DNA from: Rhodoferax sp.
GTDB lineage: Bacteria; Pseudomonadota; Gammaproteobacteria; Burkholderiales; Burkholderiaceae_C
Direction: 5' to 3'
Assembly: GCA_031291305.1 (NCBI GenBank)
Contig: JARLJH010000036.1
Location: 55,569-119,568 of the forward strand
DNA: 64,000 nucleotides
The notes under the pieces were generated by a model. That model saw nothing but the letters and a program-made list of their open reading frames with translations, was not told where the DNA came from and searched no databases. The position numbers and the translations under genes were made by a program. Of the stretch, positions 33,971-44,905 are shown in pieces (the stretch's first letter is position 1; each line of letters begins with the position of its first letter).

Positions 33971-34832
33971 GTTCGTTTCCAAGCCGACCGACCACGCTGT
34001 TGTACAGCGAATACAGCGCCAGTGAAATCAGGATATTGACGGTGGCGATGGTGCAGGCCGCAACATAGTCTCCTTCCTGAATGGCTTTTCCATAGACGAG
34101 AAGCGGCAAAGTAATGACACCTTTGGCACCGATAAAGAGCACGATGCCGAACTCGTTGACTGTCAGTAACAGGCATAGGCTACCCCCAGCCAGGAGCGCT
34201 GGCAACGCCGCAGGCAGAATGATGGAACGCACTATCTGCCAGGGTTTAGCCCCCAGGCTGCTGGCAATTTCAATCTGACTGATTTCAAATTGCGAGAAAG
34301 TCGCCAGCAGTGGTCGCAGCACGAAGGGCGTAAACGCCGTAATCTCGGCAAGGATCACGCCAGCTTGGGAATATAAAAAATTGACTGGTGGCTCAGACAG
34401 ATTCAAAACGTTGATCAACACGCCATTCAGGATGCCCGCGGAACCATAAATAAAGGTAAACGCCAGGGTGAGCAAAAATGTTGGCAGCGCAATATAGGTG
34501 TCAATCAAGCGGGCCAACAAGATCGAGCCCCGAAATGGCACAAACGAAATGCACAGTGCCAGCAGCGTCCCCAGGAGCAGGCAGCCAAGGCTGGACGCGA
34601 TCGATATTTCCAGGGTATGCAGCAACGCATTTTGAAACAGTGAGCTTTTCAATATCCTGTTGAAATTACCGAAGATCAATCCTTGATCAGCATCGCCAGG
34701 ATGGAATGCCTGGCCAACGATCAATGCCAGCGGGTAAAGAAATACCAGACCCAGGACGATCAGCGGTGGCAATGTCCACAGCTTTGATGGCCTTCGTGTT
34801 CCCCGTGCCGGATGTCCTGTTGGCTGCATCAA
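33954..34832 (-). CDS. phnU: 2-aminoethylphosphonate ABC transporter permease PhnU
   Basis: This 292-residue permease has a cytoplasmic N-terminus rich in Arg/Pro, six helices and the EAA loop EIASSLGAKPWQIVRSIILPAALPALL. It pairs with PhnV to form the membrane channel. It starts directly after phnT, with no gap. Confidence 0.86.
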   Translation of the reverse strand: MMQPTGHPARGTRRPSKLWTLPPLIVLGLVFLYPLALIVGQAFHPGDADQGLIFGNFNRILKSSLFQNALLHTLEISIASSLGCLLLGTLLALCISFVPFRGSILLARLIDTYIALPTFLLTLAFTFIYGSAGILNGVLINVLNLSEPPVNFLYSQAGVILAEITAFTPFVLRPLLATFSQFEISQIEIASSLGAKPWQIVRSIILPAALPALLAGGSLCLLLTVNEFGIVLFIGAKGVITLPLLVYGKAIQEGDYVAACTIATVNILISLALYSLYNSVVGRLGNEHVDMV

Positions 34833-35975
34833 CTATTCAACCGGAATGATCGTGGCATTGGCCGGGTCAAACGAAAGGATCGCTTGCCTACCCACTTCAG
34901 GGAGCCTCTGACTGGGCTTGGTGGTGACCCTGACCATGGTGCCTGAACAGTCCACACGCAATGTCTGCTGATCCCCGTGCCAGTAAACGCCTTCAACGGT
35001 GCCCGAAATGAAGTTGGTGACGGCGGAATCATCGGGTTCGACGTGCAGCGCATGGGGTCGCACGCAAAGCAGGGCTTTGTGGTGGCTTATCGGCCCATGG
35101 CTGTGCGCGTGAAGCGCTTGACCATGAAAGTGAATCTTGGTCAAACCGGAGGCTGTGGGTATCTCGACGTCCACAGCAAGCAGATTGGCGTTTCCCAGGA
35201 ACTCGGCGGTGAACCTGTTGGGCGGCTGGTTGTAGAGATTTTGCGAGGTTCCTACCGAGCTCAACTTGCCATCTTTCAGGATGGCTATCCGGTCGGCCAG
35301 GGTCAGTGCCTCGCTCTGATCATGGGTCACGTACAAGATGGTGAGGTGAGGCAGACTGGCGTGCAGGTTGGCAATCTCCTCGACCATCGTCCGCCTGATC
35401 TGTGCATCCAGTGCGGACAGTGGCTCGTCAAGCAACAATACCTGCGGCTCTACCGCCAGCGCGCGTGCAATGGCCACCCTTTGCTGCTGCCCGCCTGACA
35501 GCTGCCTGGGATAGCGCCCTTTGAAGTGGCTCATCCCGGTCAATGTCAGGCATTCGGCGACGCGTTGTTCAATTTTTTTGCTTGGCGCTCGTCTGGCGCG
35601 TAGACCGAAAGCGACGTTGTCCTCGATTTTCATGTGCGGAAACAGCGCGTAGTTCTGCACCACCATGCCAATCTCCCGTGTGTGCGGAGGAATGTCGGTG
35701 ACGTCAACGCTGCCGATATGCACGCGGCCGCGAAATGGCCGGATAAAGCCTGCCACGGAACGCAAGGCGGTCGATTTACCCGAACCGGAGGGCCCAATCA
35801 AAGCCATGATCTCGCCAGGCTTGACGTCCAGCGAGAACTTGTCAAGCACGGTTGAGTGATGATAGGCGACCGAAATGTCGTCAAAGACGATACCCTTGCC
35901 AGAACCGCTAGGATGCTGCAGACCAGACGATGCGACACGGGCCGCATCGTCCGTTTGAGACAAAGCTGTTGGCAT
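34833..35975 (-). CDS. phnT: 2-aminoethylphosphonate ABC transporter ATPase PhnT
   Basis: This 380-residue ATPase has Walker A GPSGSGKST, Q-loop VVQNYALFPHM, signature LSGGQQQR, Walker B VLLLDEPLSALD, H-loop YVTHDQSEAL, and a C-terminal TOBE-like domain (about 290-380). It is the spermidine/Fe type of ATPase, as in PhnT. The chosen ATG at 35975 shares one base with the phnS stop; a longer frame to 35999 exists. Confidence 0.87.
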   Translation of the reverse strand: MPTALSQTDDAARVASSGLQHPSGSGKGIVFDDISVAYHHSTVLDKFSLDVKPGEIMALIGPSGSGKSTALRSVAGFIRPFRGRVHIGSVDVTDIPPHTREIGMVVQNYALFPHMKIEDNVAFGLRARRAPSKKIEQRVAECLTLTGMSHFKGRYPRQLSGGQQQRVAIARALAVEPQVLLLDEPLSALDAQIRRTMVEEIANLHASLPHLTILYVTHDQSEALTLADRIAILKDGKLSSVGTSQNLYNQPPNRFTAEFLGNANLLAVDVEIPTASGLTKIHFHGQALHAHSHGPISHHKALLCVRPHALHVEPDDSAVTNFISGTVEGVYWHGDQQTLRVDCSGTMVRVTTKPSQRLPEVGRQAILSFDPANATIIPVE

Positions 35976-37012
35976 CAGCTTCCAGTGGCTTCGTGCCATT
36001 TGGCTACGTCGCCCTGTAGATCCTTGAAAACCTGGTTCCAGTCGGGTGCCCAGACAGTCACGTCCTTGAGCATGTCCTTGAGCATTTTGGAATTTGCATC
36101 GGTGGCACTGACATCCTTGCGAACCGGAATCCCATAGGCCATCGCCGGGAGGCTTGACTGTGCTTCTTTGGTCAGCATGAAGTCAATCAACTTTTTACCA
36201 GCCGTTGCGTTGGGTGCGCCTTTGACCAAGCCAACGTAGTAAGGCAGCGCAAAAGTGGAGCGCTTGCCATCCGGGCCAGCAGGCCAGAACACCTTGACAT
36301 TCGGGTTGGTGCGAATCTGATCGACATTCATCTGAAGGTCGCCATTGGCTACAAACAATTCACTCTTGTTGACCAGCGCCGTGAGCTTGCCGGTGGAAGC
36401 CGATGGACCCACGTTGTTGGTTTGCAGGGCTTTCAGATACTCGAAGCCCTTTTCCTTGCTGCCATAGGCGTGAAAGACCTCAACCATCACAGCGGTTCCG
36501 TCGCCCGCCTGACCCGGTGTGGAGTATTGAATCTTGCCCTTGAACTTGGGGTCCAAGAGATCGGCAAAAGTCTGGGGCGCCTGCTTCAAGGCCGAAGCGT
36601 TGTAGATGAAATTCATGTAGTTGTTGCACAGCGCAACATAGAGTCCAGCGGTATCTTTTCCGCTGGCGTCGATTTGGTCGGCACCGGCCGGGGTGTAGGG
36701 TTGCAGCAGACCATCAGAAGCTGCCTTCATGATGAAAGGTGGCAATGTCACCAGCACATCAGCTTGCGGGTTGGTCTTTTCCTTGGATACCCGCTCGACA
36801 ACCGCACCCGAACCCGCCTCAACGTATTGCACCTTGATGCCAGTTTCCTTGGTAAAGGCATCAAACTGCGATTGGTACCAGCTCGTCGCACCGTCATGCA
36901 GGCCGTCGGCGCTGTAAACGGTGACCACGCTTTGCGCCAGGGCAAAACCTGGAGCGATGGCAGACAAAGCCATCACGGCCACCAGCTTTTTGATTTTCAA
37001 AGTCTTCAACAT
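35975..37012 (-). CDS. phnS: 2-aminoethylphosphonate-binding periplasmic protein PhnS
   Basis: This 345-residue binding protein has a clear signal peptide cleaved after ALA (about residue 26). The mature start SVVTVYSADGLHDG and the segment YVEAGSGAVVERVSKEKTNPQADVLVTLPPF follow the iron/thiamine/AEP-type class 2 fold. It captures AEP for PhnTUV. The assignment rests on family resemblance plus the surrounding phn genes; the ligand has not been read directly from residues. Confidence 0.85.
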   Translation of the reverse strand: MLKTLKIKKLVAVMALSAIAPGFALAQSVVTVYSADGLHDGATSWYQSQFDAFTKETGIKVQYVEAGSGAVVERVSKEKTNPQADVLVTLPPFIMKAASDGLLQPYTPAGADQIDASGKDTAGLYVALCNNYMNFIYNASALKQAPQTFADLLDPKFKGKIQYSTPGQAGDGTAVMVEVFHAYGSKEKGFEYLKALQTNNVGPSASTGKLTALVNKSELFVANGDLQMNVDQIRTNPNVKVFWPAGPDGKRSTFALPYYVGLVKGAPNATAGKKLIDFMLTKEAQSSLPAMAYGIPVRKDVSATDANSKMLKDMLKDVTVWAPDWNQVFKDLQGDVAKWHEATGS

Positions 37013-37212
37013 GGTTCTCTTTCCTTATGAACAGGGTTAAAAAATCTCTGGTATCGATGTTTCATCCTCACGACACCCTTCAACTCACGGCACGACAAAT
37101 GGGCTGCTGTCTGGTTTTTCAAATGTCTCCGATCAATATGTCGACGACGTGTTGGCTCGAAATGCGGACTGGTGTCAGCGACCGTCGGCTTGGATGAAGC
37201 GTCTGCTGGTCA

Positions 37213-38316
37213 CTATCGACGCATCTCCAGATCCTGCAGGGCATCAGCAATGGCGTGCGTGGCCTGCACCATGTCGGTGGCATCGATGGCACCGATGCAT
37301 CCCACTCGAAAGGTTTCCAATTGGGTCAGCTTGCCGGGGTAAAGCAGAAAACCGCGGGCACGCACTGCGGCGTAAAAAGCCTTGAAGTCGTAGCTTGGGT
37401 CGCTCGGTGCATGAAAGGTCACGATGATGGGTGCCTGTATCGCGGGATCCAGAAATGGGCGAAAGCCCAGCCCGGTCATGCCTTTGATCAGCGCCTGATA
37501 GTTCTGCGTGTAACGTGCCAGACGCGCGCTTTGGCCACCCTCGGCCTCAAACTGCTCAATGGCCGCATGCAGCGCTGCCACCACATGGGTGGGAGGTGTA
37601 AAGCGCCACTGCCCCGTCTTTTCCATATAGACATACTGATCGTGCAAGTCCATGGCGAGTGACTGGCTGTTGCCAGCGCAGGCATCCAGCACCGCCTTGC
37701 GTATGAAGACAAAGCCCATCCCGGGCACACCTTCGAGGCACTTGCCACTGGCTGCAATGAGGGCATCGAAGCGGGTGTTACGCGCGTCAATTTCCAGCGC
37801 GGCAAACGAACTCATGGCATCGACGATCAGCCCTTTGCCATGCGATTCGCAGACCGCCGCCACCTGCTTGAGTGGGTTGTGAATGCCGGCACTGGTTTCG
37901 CAATGAATCAGCACCACATGTGTCACGGTTGCGTCACCTCTGAGGTGCTCGTCAAGCGCGGTGACTGACACGGGTTCAGCCTCGTCAAAGCCCAAAACAG
38001 TACAGCGGCGTCCCATCAAGCTCGTCAGGCGCACCGCGCGCTTGCAATAAGCCCCGTTATCCAGCACCAGGACATGACCTTCACGCGGCACCAGCGTTGC
38101 CACCGCCGCCTCGACGCTGAAGGTGCCACTGCCTTGCAGCGGGACGACCACATGCGAATCGGCCCCATGGATGATCTTGAGCAGACTGGCACGCACACTG
38201 GCGGTGACAGCGTTGAAGTCGTCGTCCCAGGAGCCCCAGTCATTGAGCATGGCCAGTTTGGTACGCAGCGTGGTCGTGAGCGGGCCCGGCGTCAACAGGA
38301 GTTTGTCTCGGTTCAT
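37213..38316 (-). CDS. phnW: 2-aminoethylphosphonate:pyruvate transaminase PhnW
   Basis: This 367-residue class V aminotransferase starts [23 protein letters not shown], with the PLP lysine in [10 protein letters not shown] (Lys192) and the phosphate-contact block [11 protein letters not shown]. It transfers the amino group of AEP to pyruvate, giving phosphonoacetaldehyde and alanine. It is the first gene of the leftward operon and is transcribed divergently from the GntR regulator. A 200-base gap to phnS contains no clear terminator. Confidence 0.94.
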   Translation of the reverse strand: MNRDKLLLTPGPLTTTLRTKLAMLNDWGSWDDDFNAVTASVRASLLKIIHGADSHVVVPLQGSGTFSVEAAVATLVPREGHVLVLDNGAYCKRAVRLTSLMGRRCTVLGFDEAEPVSVTALDEHLRGDATVTHVVLIHCETSAGIHNPLKQVAAVCESHGKGLIVDAMSSFAALEIDARNTRFDALIAASGKCLEGVPGMGFVFIRKAVLDACAGNSQSLAMDLHDQYVYMEKTGQWRFTPPTHVVAALHAAIEQFEAEGGQSARLARYTQNYQALIKGMTGLGFRPFLDPAIQAPIIVTFHAPSDPSYDFKAFYAAVRARGFLLYPGKLTQLETFRVGCIGAIDATDMVQATHAIADALQDLEMRR

Positions 38317-38421
38317 GAAATGCTGCTTTGAAAATGGGTACGTGTTGAATCACTCACGTCATGATCAGCACTGAATGTGACAAAGCCATGAAATTTTCTA
38401 ACTTTGTTAATTGTTTTTTGT

Positions 38422-38437
38422 AGATTGTTAACAATCT
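38422..38437. promoter_or_regulatory. 16-bp palindrome, probable operator of the phn GntR regulator
   Basis: AGATTGTTAACAATCT is a perfect palindrome in the AT-rich 147-base divergent region between phnW and the regulator. It lies 26 bases before the regulator ATG, where a GntR dimer could control both operons. Confidence 0.6.
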
Positions 38438-38463
38438 AATAAATGTGTTTCAATGACCCACCT

Positions 38464-39207
38464 ATGAACACCTCTGCCCATCCCACCATTGCCCTTTTAC
38501 AAAGCCATTCGCTTGCCGGTGTCGTTCAGCAATCCATTGAACAGGCCATTTTGTCGGGCAGCTATCCGCCTGGTGCCAAGCTAAATGAGTCCATCTTTGC
38601 CGAGCAGCTCGGTGTGTCACGTGGCCCTGTCAGAGAGGCGTTTCGCATGCTTGACGAGGCGGGCCTGGTACGCACCGCAAAAAACCGCGGCGTGTTTGTG
38701 CGCGATATCACATTGGCAGAGGCGGCGGAGATTTTTGAGGTGCGCGCTGCGCTGGAAGAAATGGTTGGCCGCACGCTGGCCAGTCATGCCAACAGCGCGC
38801 AACTGACAGAAATGAACGGCATGCTTGACGCCATGCAACAGGCGGTCCAGGCCGACAACGCCGACGACTACCACCAGCTCAATTTGCAGTTTCATGATCG
38901 GCTGGTCGAGATGACGGGCAACGGCAGGTTGCTTGCCATCTACCGCAAACTCATCAAGGAGTTGTCTCTGTTTCGCCGCATGAACCTGGGGCATACCGGT
39001 GCCATGCCAACGTCTGTGCAGGGGCATCGTCAGATCGTCCAGACCATCACCTCGGGCAACGCAGAGCTGGCAGGACGCGCCATGGCTGATCACGTGCAGG
39101 GCAGCAAGCAACGCACCATGGGCCAAGACGCGCAAATTCAGCCGTCCGGTCACACCAGTGCAATAACAGGTGGAAATACTGAGCCACAACCCAACATCAA
39201 GTTTTAA
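38464..39207 (+). CDS. GntR/FCD family transcriptional regulator of phosphonate use
   Basis: The 247-residue protein from ATG 38464 (an ATG at 38443 is also in frame) has an N-terminal winged helix-turn-helix (LGVSRGPVREAFRMLDEAGLV) and a C-terminal FCD ligand domain (about 85-215) with the metal-site residues of that class (FHDRLVEMTGN and a late HRQIVQTI). It resembles the regulator commonly found with phnW and phnA clusters. The effector is probably AEP or an intermediate. Confidence 0.85.
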   Translation: MNTSAHPTIALLQSHSLAGVVQQSIEQAILSGSYPPGAKLNESIFAEQLGVSRGPVREAFRMLDEAGLVRTAKNRGVFVRDITLAEAAEIFEVRAALEEMVGRTLASHANSAQLTEMNGMLDAMQQAVQADNADDYHQLNLQFHDRLVEMTGNGRLLAIYRKLIKELSLFRRMNLGHTGAMPTSVQGHRQIVQTITSGNAELAGRAMADHVQGSKQRTMGQDAQIQPSGHTSAITGGNTEPQPNIKF

Positions 39208-40657
39208 CGTGACCGCCTTGAACACCAGCCGCCAGCCAACTGCCGTGGACGCGCACCACAGTGCGCCCACGGCACCATCGCAAAGTGAAGGCGATGTGAA
39301 CCACTCGCCACGTCGCACGCAGTGGCAAAGCGCGTCGCTTGACCCCGCCACCCGTGAACTGCTGTCGCGCGACAGTGCCACGTTCCTGCACCAGTCCGTC
39401 TCCACCCCCTGTCTGAACGGCATCGCCAGAGCCGAAGGCATCTGGATCGAAGATACCGCCGGACGGCGGTACATGGACTTCCATGGCAACAACGTTCACC
39501 ATGTGGGCTATGCGCACCCCAGGGTGATTGCTGCGATAAAGGCGCAGCTCGATACCTTGAGTTTTGCGCCACGGCGTTTCGCCAACGACCGGGCGGTTGA
39601 ATTGGCAGAAGCGCTGAGTACGCGCTTTGCGTCCCTCACGGGTACGCCCGGCAAGGTCTTGTTGACCACGGGTGGCTCGGATGCCGTGGAAGTAGCCATC
39701 AAGCTAGCGCGTATTGCCACCGGGCGCTTCAAAACACTGAGCTTCTGGGACTCGTTTCATGGCGCCGGGTTTGGCGCAGCCAGTGTCGGTGGGGAGTCGC
39801 TGTTTCGCCATGGTCGGGCCGTCGGTCCGTTGCTGCCCGGCACCGAGCATGTGGCACCCTTTGGCTGCTTTCGCTGTCCCTATGGTCATGCGGTTAACGC
39901 ACAGGGACAACCTGACATCGCCACCTGCCAACTCGCCTGTGCCAGCATGGTGCGCTATGTGCTGCAGCGCGAAGGTGATGTGGCCGCCGTCATCGCGGAG
40001 CCCGCGCGCGCCGTGCCTTTCATTCCCCCACCCGGCTACTGGGCGGCGGTACGCCAAGCCTGCAACGACCACGGCACCTTGTTGATCTTTGACGAAATTC
40101 CCACTGGGCTGGGCAAAACTGGCCGCTTCTTTGCTGCCGAGCACGACGGTGCCGCACCGGACATCATGGTGCTGGGCAAAGCCCTGGGCGGTGGCGTATT
40201 GCCGATTGCGGCCTGCATCGCGCGCGCCGGTTTGGACGTGGCCGGCGACTTTGCCTTTGGCCACTACACCCACGAAAAAAACCCGGTCACAGCCGCCGCT
40301 GCGCTGGCCACGCTGGCGGTGATCGACGAAGAGCAACTGATCGACAACGCCGCACAAGTCGGCGCGTACGCGCTGGAGCGCCTGCACGATATGCGCGAGC
40401 GCCATCCGGTGATCGGCGATGTGCGCGGGCGTGGGTTGCTGATCGGCATTGAACTGGTCACCGACCGAATGACCAAGACGCCGGCCGCAGACGCCGCCGA
40501 GGCGGTGCTGTACGCGGCCATGTCGCGTGGCCTGTCGTTCAAGACCACCATGGGCAATGTGCTCACACTCACCCCGCCGTTGATCACCACACGTGAACAG
40601 ATGTCGCACGCGCTGGACATTCTTGAGCAGTGTCTGTGCGAACTTTCCAAACCCTGA
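39170..40657 (+). CDS. pbfA: PLP enzyme of class III aminotransferase fold, probable (R)-1-hydroxy-2-aminoethylphosphonate ammonia-lyase PbfA
   Basis: This 495-codon frame has an N-terminal ~45 residues without family character and a full class III aminotransferase fold after that (NNVHHVGYAHPRV, FWDSFHGAGFGAASVGG, FDEIPTGLGKTGRFFAAEH). The PLP lysine is in LGKALGGG (Lys337). In this context the best-known relative is PbfA, which eliminates ammonia from R-1-hydroxy-AEP to give phosphonoacetaldehyde. A transaminase is the alternative. The start is uncertain: GTG 39170 overlaps the regulator by 38 bases, GTG 39209 avoids the overlap, and GTG 39296 would drop the tail. Confidence 0.75.
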   Translation: MEILSHNPTSSFNVTALNTSRQPTAVDAHHSAPTAPSQSEGDVNHSPRRTQWQSASLDPATRELLSRDSATFLHQSVSTPCLNGIARAEGIWIEDTAGRRYMDFHGNNVHHVGYAHPRVIAAIKAQLDTLSFAPRRFANDRAVELAEALSTRFASLTGTPGKVLLTTGGSDAVEVAIKLARIATGRFKTLSFWDSFHGAGFGAASVGGESLFRHGRAVGPLLPGTEHVAPFGCFRCPYGHAVNAQGQPDIATCQLACASMVRYVLQREGDVAAVIAEPARAVPFIPPPGYWAAVRQACNDHGTLLIFDEIPTGLGKTGRFFAAEHDGAAPDIMVLGKALGGGVLPIAACIARAGLDVAGDFAFGHYTHEKNPVTAAAALATLAVIDEEQLIDNAAQVGAYALERLHDMRERHPVIGDVRGRGLLIGIELVTDRMTKTPAADAAEAVLYAAMSRGLSFKTTMGNVLTLTPPLITTREQMSHALDILEQCLCELSKP

Positions 40658-41932
<1,275 letters not shown>

Positions 41933-41992
41933 AACTATATTAAATATAGCTGTAGACCCTTATAAAACGGAGGCTAGAGGCCAATTTCTTAT
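41933..41992 (+). repeat. dispersed double-hairpin repeat, copy 9
   Basis: It has CTATATTAAATATAGCTGTAG, CCCTTATAAAACGG and GGCTAGAGGCC blocks. It starts at the phnA stop, in the middle of the catabolic operon, and runs to just before phnY. Confidence 0.75.
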
Positions 41993-42001
41993 ATAAATTT
42001 T

Positions 42002-43465
42002 ATGAACACCATCCCGCAATACATCCTGGACCACCAGCTCGACGCCATGCGTTTGGCCGGGCAAAAAGTGGGTGCCGGGCGCAGCGCCGAGCGCAGCATC
42101 GCCGTGTTCAACCCCTACACGGAACAACAGATCGGTCGTGTGCCCAAGGCGACTCTGCAAGAAGTGCGCGAGACATTCCAGGCGGCTCACCGGTACAAAC
42201 CCAGCCTGACACGTTTTGAGCGCGCGGCCATCCTTAACCGGGCGGCTGCCATCATCAGCCAGCGGCTTGACGACGTGGCACGCCTCATCACCGCCGAAGC
42301 GGGCCTGTGCATCAAGGATGCGCGCTACGAGGCGGGTCGTGTCAGCGACGTGCTGCTGTTTGGCGCCGCCGAATGCCTCAAGGATGACGGCCAAATTTTC
42401 AGTTGCGATCTGACGCCGCACGGCAAAAAACGCCGTGTCTACACGCAGCGAGGCCCCTTGTTGGGGGTGATCACCGCCATTACGCCGTTTAACCACCCCA
42501 TGAACCAGGTAGCGCACAAGGTGGTGCCCAGCATCGCCACCAACAACCGCATGGTGCTCAAACCGTCCGAGAAGGTGCCGTTCTCGGCCATCCTGTTTGC
42601 CGACATCCTGTATGAAGCCGGTCTGCCACCAGAGATGCTCAGCGTCATCACCGGAGACCCGCGCGAGATTGCCGACGAACTCATCACCAATGAACACGTC
42701 GATCTGGTCACCTTTACCGGAGGCGTGGCGATTGGCAAGTACATCGCCTCCAAAGCAGGTTACCGGCGCATGGTGCTGGAACTTGGCGGCAACGACCCGA
42801 TCATCGTGATGGAAGATGCCGATCTGGACGAAGCCTCGACGCTCGCCGTGCAGGGCAGCTACAAAAACTCGGGCCAACGATGCACCGCTGTCAAGCGCAT
42901 GCTGGTGCATGAAGCCGTGGCCGACCAGTTTGTCGAACTGGTGGTGGAAAAGACCAGCGCCTGGCGCTACGGCGACCCCATGGACACGAACAACGACATG
43001 GGCACGGTGATTGACGAGGCGGCAGCCCGCTTTTTCGAGGCGCGTGTTACTGATGCTGTCGCCCAGGGCGCACAACTGCGCATCGGCAATGTGCGCCGTG
43101 GTGCGCTCTACTCGCCAACGGTGATCGATCATGTGACACCAGGGATGCTGGTTGCCAAGGAAGAGACTTTTGGCCCGGTCTCGCCGATCATCCGCTTCAA
43201 GAACATCGACGACGCCATCAGCATCAGCAACGGCACGGCCTACGGCCTGTCAAGCTCTGTCTGCACCAACCGACTCGACTACATCACCCGCTTTGTCAAC
43301 GAACTGCAGGTGGGCAGCGTGAATGTGCGCGAGGTGCCTGGCTACCGACTCGAACTCACGCCATTTGGCGGCATCAAGGACTCGGGTCTGGGCTACAAGG
43401 AAGGCGTGCAGGAAGCCATGAAGAGCTTTACCAACCTCAAGACCTACTCGCTTCCCTGGGTTTGA
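42002..43465 (+). CDS. phnY: phosphonoacetaldehyde dehydrogenase PhnY
   Basis: This 487-residue NAD-dependent aldehyde dehydrogenase has the general base Glu260 in LELGGNDP and the catalytic Cys294 in SGQRCTAVKR. FTGGVAIGKYIASKAG is the cofactor region, and ETFGPVSPIIRF and PFGGIKDSGLGYKEG are conserved C-terminal blocks. It oxidises phosphonoacetaldehyde to phosphonoacetate, the substrate of PhnA. The assignment to PhnY over other aldehyde dehydrogenases rests on context and overall resemblance. Confidence 0.9.
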   Translation: MNTIPQYILDHQLDAMRLAGQKVGAGRSAERSIAVFNPYTEQQIGRVPKATLQEVRETFQAAHRYKPSLTRFERAAILNRAAAIISQRLDDVARLITAEAGLCIKDARYEAGRVSDVLLFGAAECLKDDGQIFSCDLTPHGKKRRVYTQRGPLLGVITAITPFNHPMNQVAHKVVPSIATNNRMVLKPSEKVPFSAILFADILYEAGLPPEMLSVITGDPREIADELITNEHVDLVTFTGGVAIGKYIASKAGYRRMVLELGGNDPIIVMEDADLDEASTLAVQGSYKNSGQRCTAVKRMLVHEAVADQFVELVVEKTSAWRYGDPMDTNNDMGTVIDEAAARFFEARVTDAVAQGAQLRIGNVRRGALYSPTVIDHVTPGMLVAKEETFGPVSPIIRFKNIDDAISISNGTAYGLSSSVCTNRLDYITRFVNELQVGSVNVREVPGYRLELTPFGGIKDSGLGYKEGVQEAMKSFTNLKTYSLPWV

Positions 43466-43466
43466 A

Positions 43467-44885
43467 GTGCCTCGCACGCCCTACACGCCGACAGCGATGC
43501 GTCCGTTCTGGCTGGAACAGGCGCTGTGCAAGGACGGGGAACTGGCCCCGGCGCTCAGTGGGCCACGGTTTGCCGACATCTGCATTGTGGGCGGTGGCTA
43601 TACCGGCTTGTGGACGGCCATTCAGACCAAGCTGAAAAACCCGAAGCTTGACATCGTCATCCTCGAAGGTGACATCTGTGGCGCCGGTGCCAGCGGTCGC
43701 AATGGCGGCTGCGTGCTCACCTGGTCGGCCAAGTTCCTTTCGCTGTGCCAACTATTTGGTGAAGACGAAGCCATCCGGCTGGTCAAGGCCTCCGAAGACG
43801 CGGTTCAGCATATCGGCGATTTTTGCAAGCACAACGGCATTGATGCCGAGTTTCGCCATGACGGCACGCTCTACACCGCCACCAACCAGGCGCAAGTTGG
43901 CGCGCTGGCCCCGGTCATGGCGGCGCTGGAGGCCCACGGCATCCATTCCTACCGCGCCCTGCCCGCGCAAGAAGTCGCCCAGAAATCGGGGTCGGTCAAA
44001 AACATGGCGGGTGTTTTCTCACCCTTTGCAGCCACGGTGCAACCCGCCAAACTGGTACGCGGGCTGCGCCGTGTGGCTTTGCAGATGGGCGTGCGTATTC
44101 ATGAACGCAGCCCGATGACGGGCTTTGACAAGAGCCACCCGGTTGTCGTGCACACGCCCTGCGGCAGCGTCACTGCCAGCCAGCTGGTGCTGGCCACCAA
44201 CGCTTGGATGGCCAGCATGTTTACCCAGTTTGAACGCAGCATCGCCATTGTTTCCAGCGACATGGTCATCATCGAAAAATGCCCTGAGCTGCTCGAACAG
44301 GTCGGCCTGTCAGACGGCGTGTCTGTGCTGGATTCGCGTACCTTTGTCTATTACTACCGCCGTACCCCCGATGGCAGACTGATGCTGGGCAAGGGCGGCA
44401 ACACGTTCGCCTACAAGGGGAAAATAAAAGCGGTGTTTGACCAGCGCTCACCGTATGAGCATCAACTGACCCAGGCGTTGCACGGGTTCTTCCCGACCTT
44501 GGCGGCAGTTCCCATCACGGCCAGTTGGAACGGCCCTTCGGACCGCTCGGTGTCCGGCTTTCCATTCTTTGGCCGACTCGATGGCGCATCCAACATCTTC
44601 TACGGTTTTGGCTATTCGGGCAATGGTGTCGGACCCAGTTATATGGGCGGACAACTGCTCTCATCGTTGCTGCTGGATCTGGACAATGCCTGGACACGCA
44701 GTCCCTTGGCGCATGGGCCGTTGGGCCACTTCCCGCCAGAGCCTTTTCGCTATGCTGGCTCCCTGATGGTTCGCCATGCCATTCGGCGAAAAGAGCGCGC
44801 CGAAGACGATAACCGTCAACCCTGGCTGGTGGATAAATGGCTCAGCCAGCTGGCTAATGCTGCGGGCAAAGCGGACAAGGCTTGA
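43467..44885 (+). CDS. FAD-dependent oxidoreductase of phosphonate catabolism (PbfC/PbfD-like, DadA-type)
   Basis: This 472-residue protein (GTG 43467, one base after the phnY stop; ATG 43497 also possible) has the FAD motif CIVGGGYTGLWTA (39-51), then GAGASGRNGGCV and a C-terminal FYGFGYSGNGVGPSYMGG flavin-closing block, as in glycine oxidase and DadA-type amine oxidases. Such flavoenzymes recur in AEP clusters and oxidise N-methyl-AEP, and sometimes AEP, to phosphonoacetaldehyde. Whether this one acts on N-methyl-AEP, AEP or both cannot be told. Confidence 0.82.
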   Translation: MPRTPYTPTAMRPFWLEQALCKDGELAPALSGPRFADICIVGGGYTGLWTAIQTKLKNPKLDIVILEGDICGAGASGRNGGCVLTWSAKFLSLCQLFGEDEAIRLVKASEDAVQHIGDFCKHNGIDAEFRHDGTLYTATNQAQVGALAPVMAALEAHGIHSYRALPAQEVAQKSGSVKNMAGVFSPFAATVQPAKLVRGLRRVALQMGVRIHERSPMTGFDKSHPVVVHTPCGSVTASQLVLATNAWMASMFTQFERSIAIVSSDMVIIEKCPELLEQVGLSDGVSVLDSRTFVYYYRRTPDGRLMLGKGGNTFAYKGKIKAVFDQRSPYEHQLTQALHGFFPTLAAVPITASWNGPSDRSVSGFPFFGRLDGASNIFYGFGYSGNGVGPSYMGGQLLSSLLLDLDNAWTRSPLAHGPLGHFPPEPFRYAGSLMVRHAIRRKERAEDDNRQPWLVDKWLSQLANAAGKADKA

Positions 44886-44905
44886 GCAAGTAACAGGTAT
44901 TGCCA

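Noticed and set aside
39704-40609. Long minus-strand frame opposite the PbfA-like gene
   Set aside because: It is a shadow frame of GC-rich coding DNA with low-complexity Gly/His/Arg composition and no motifs.
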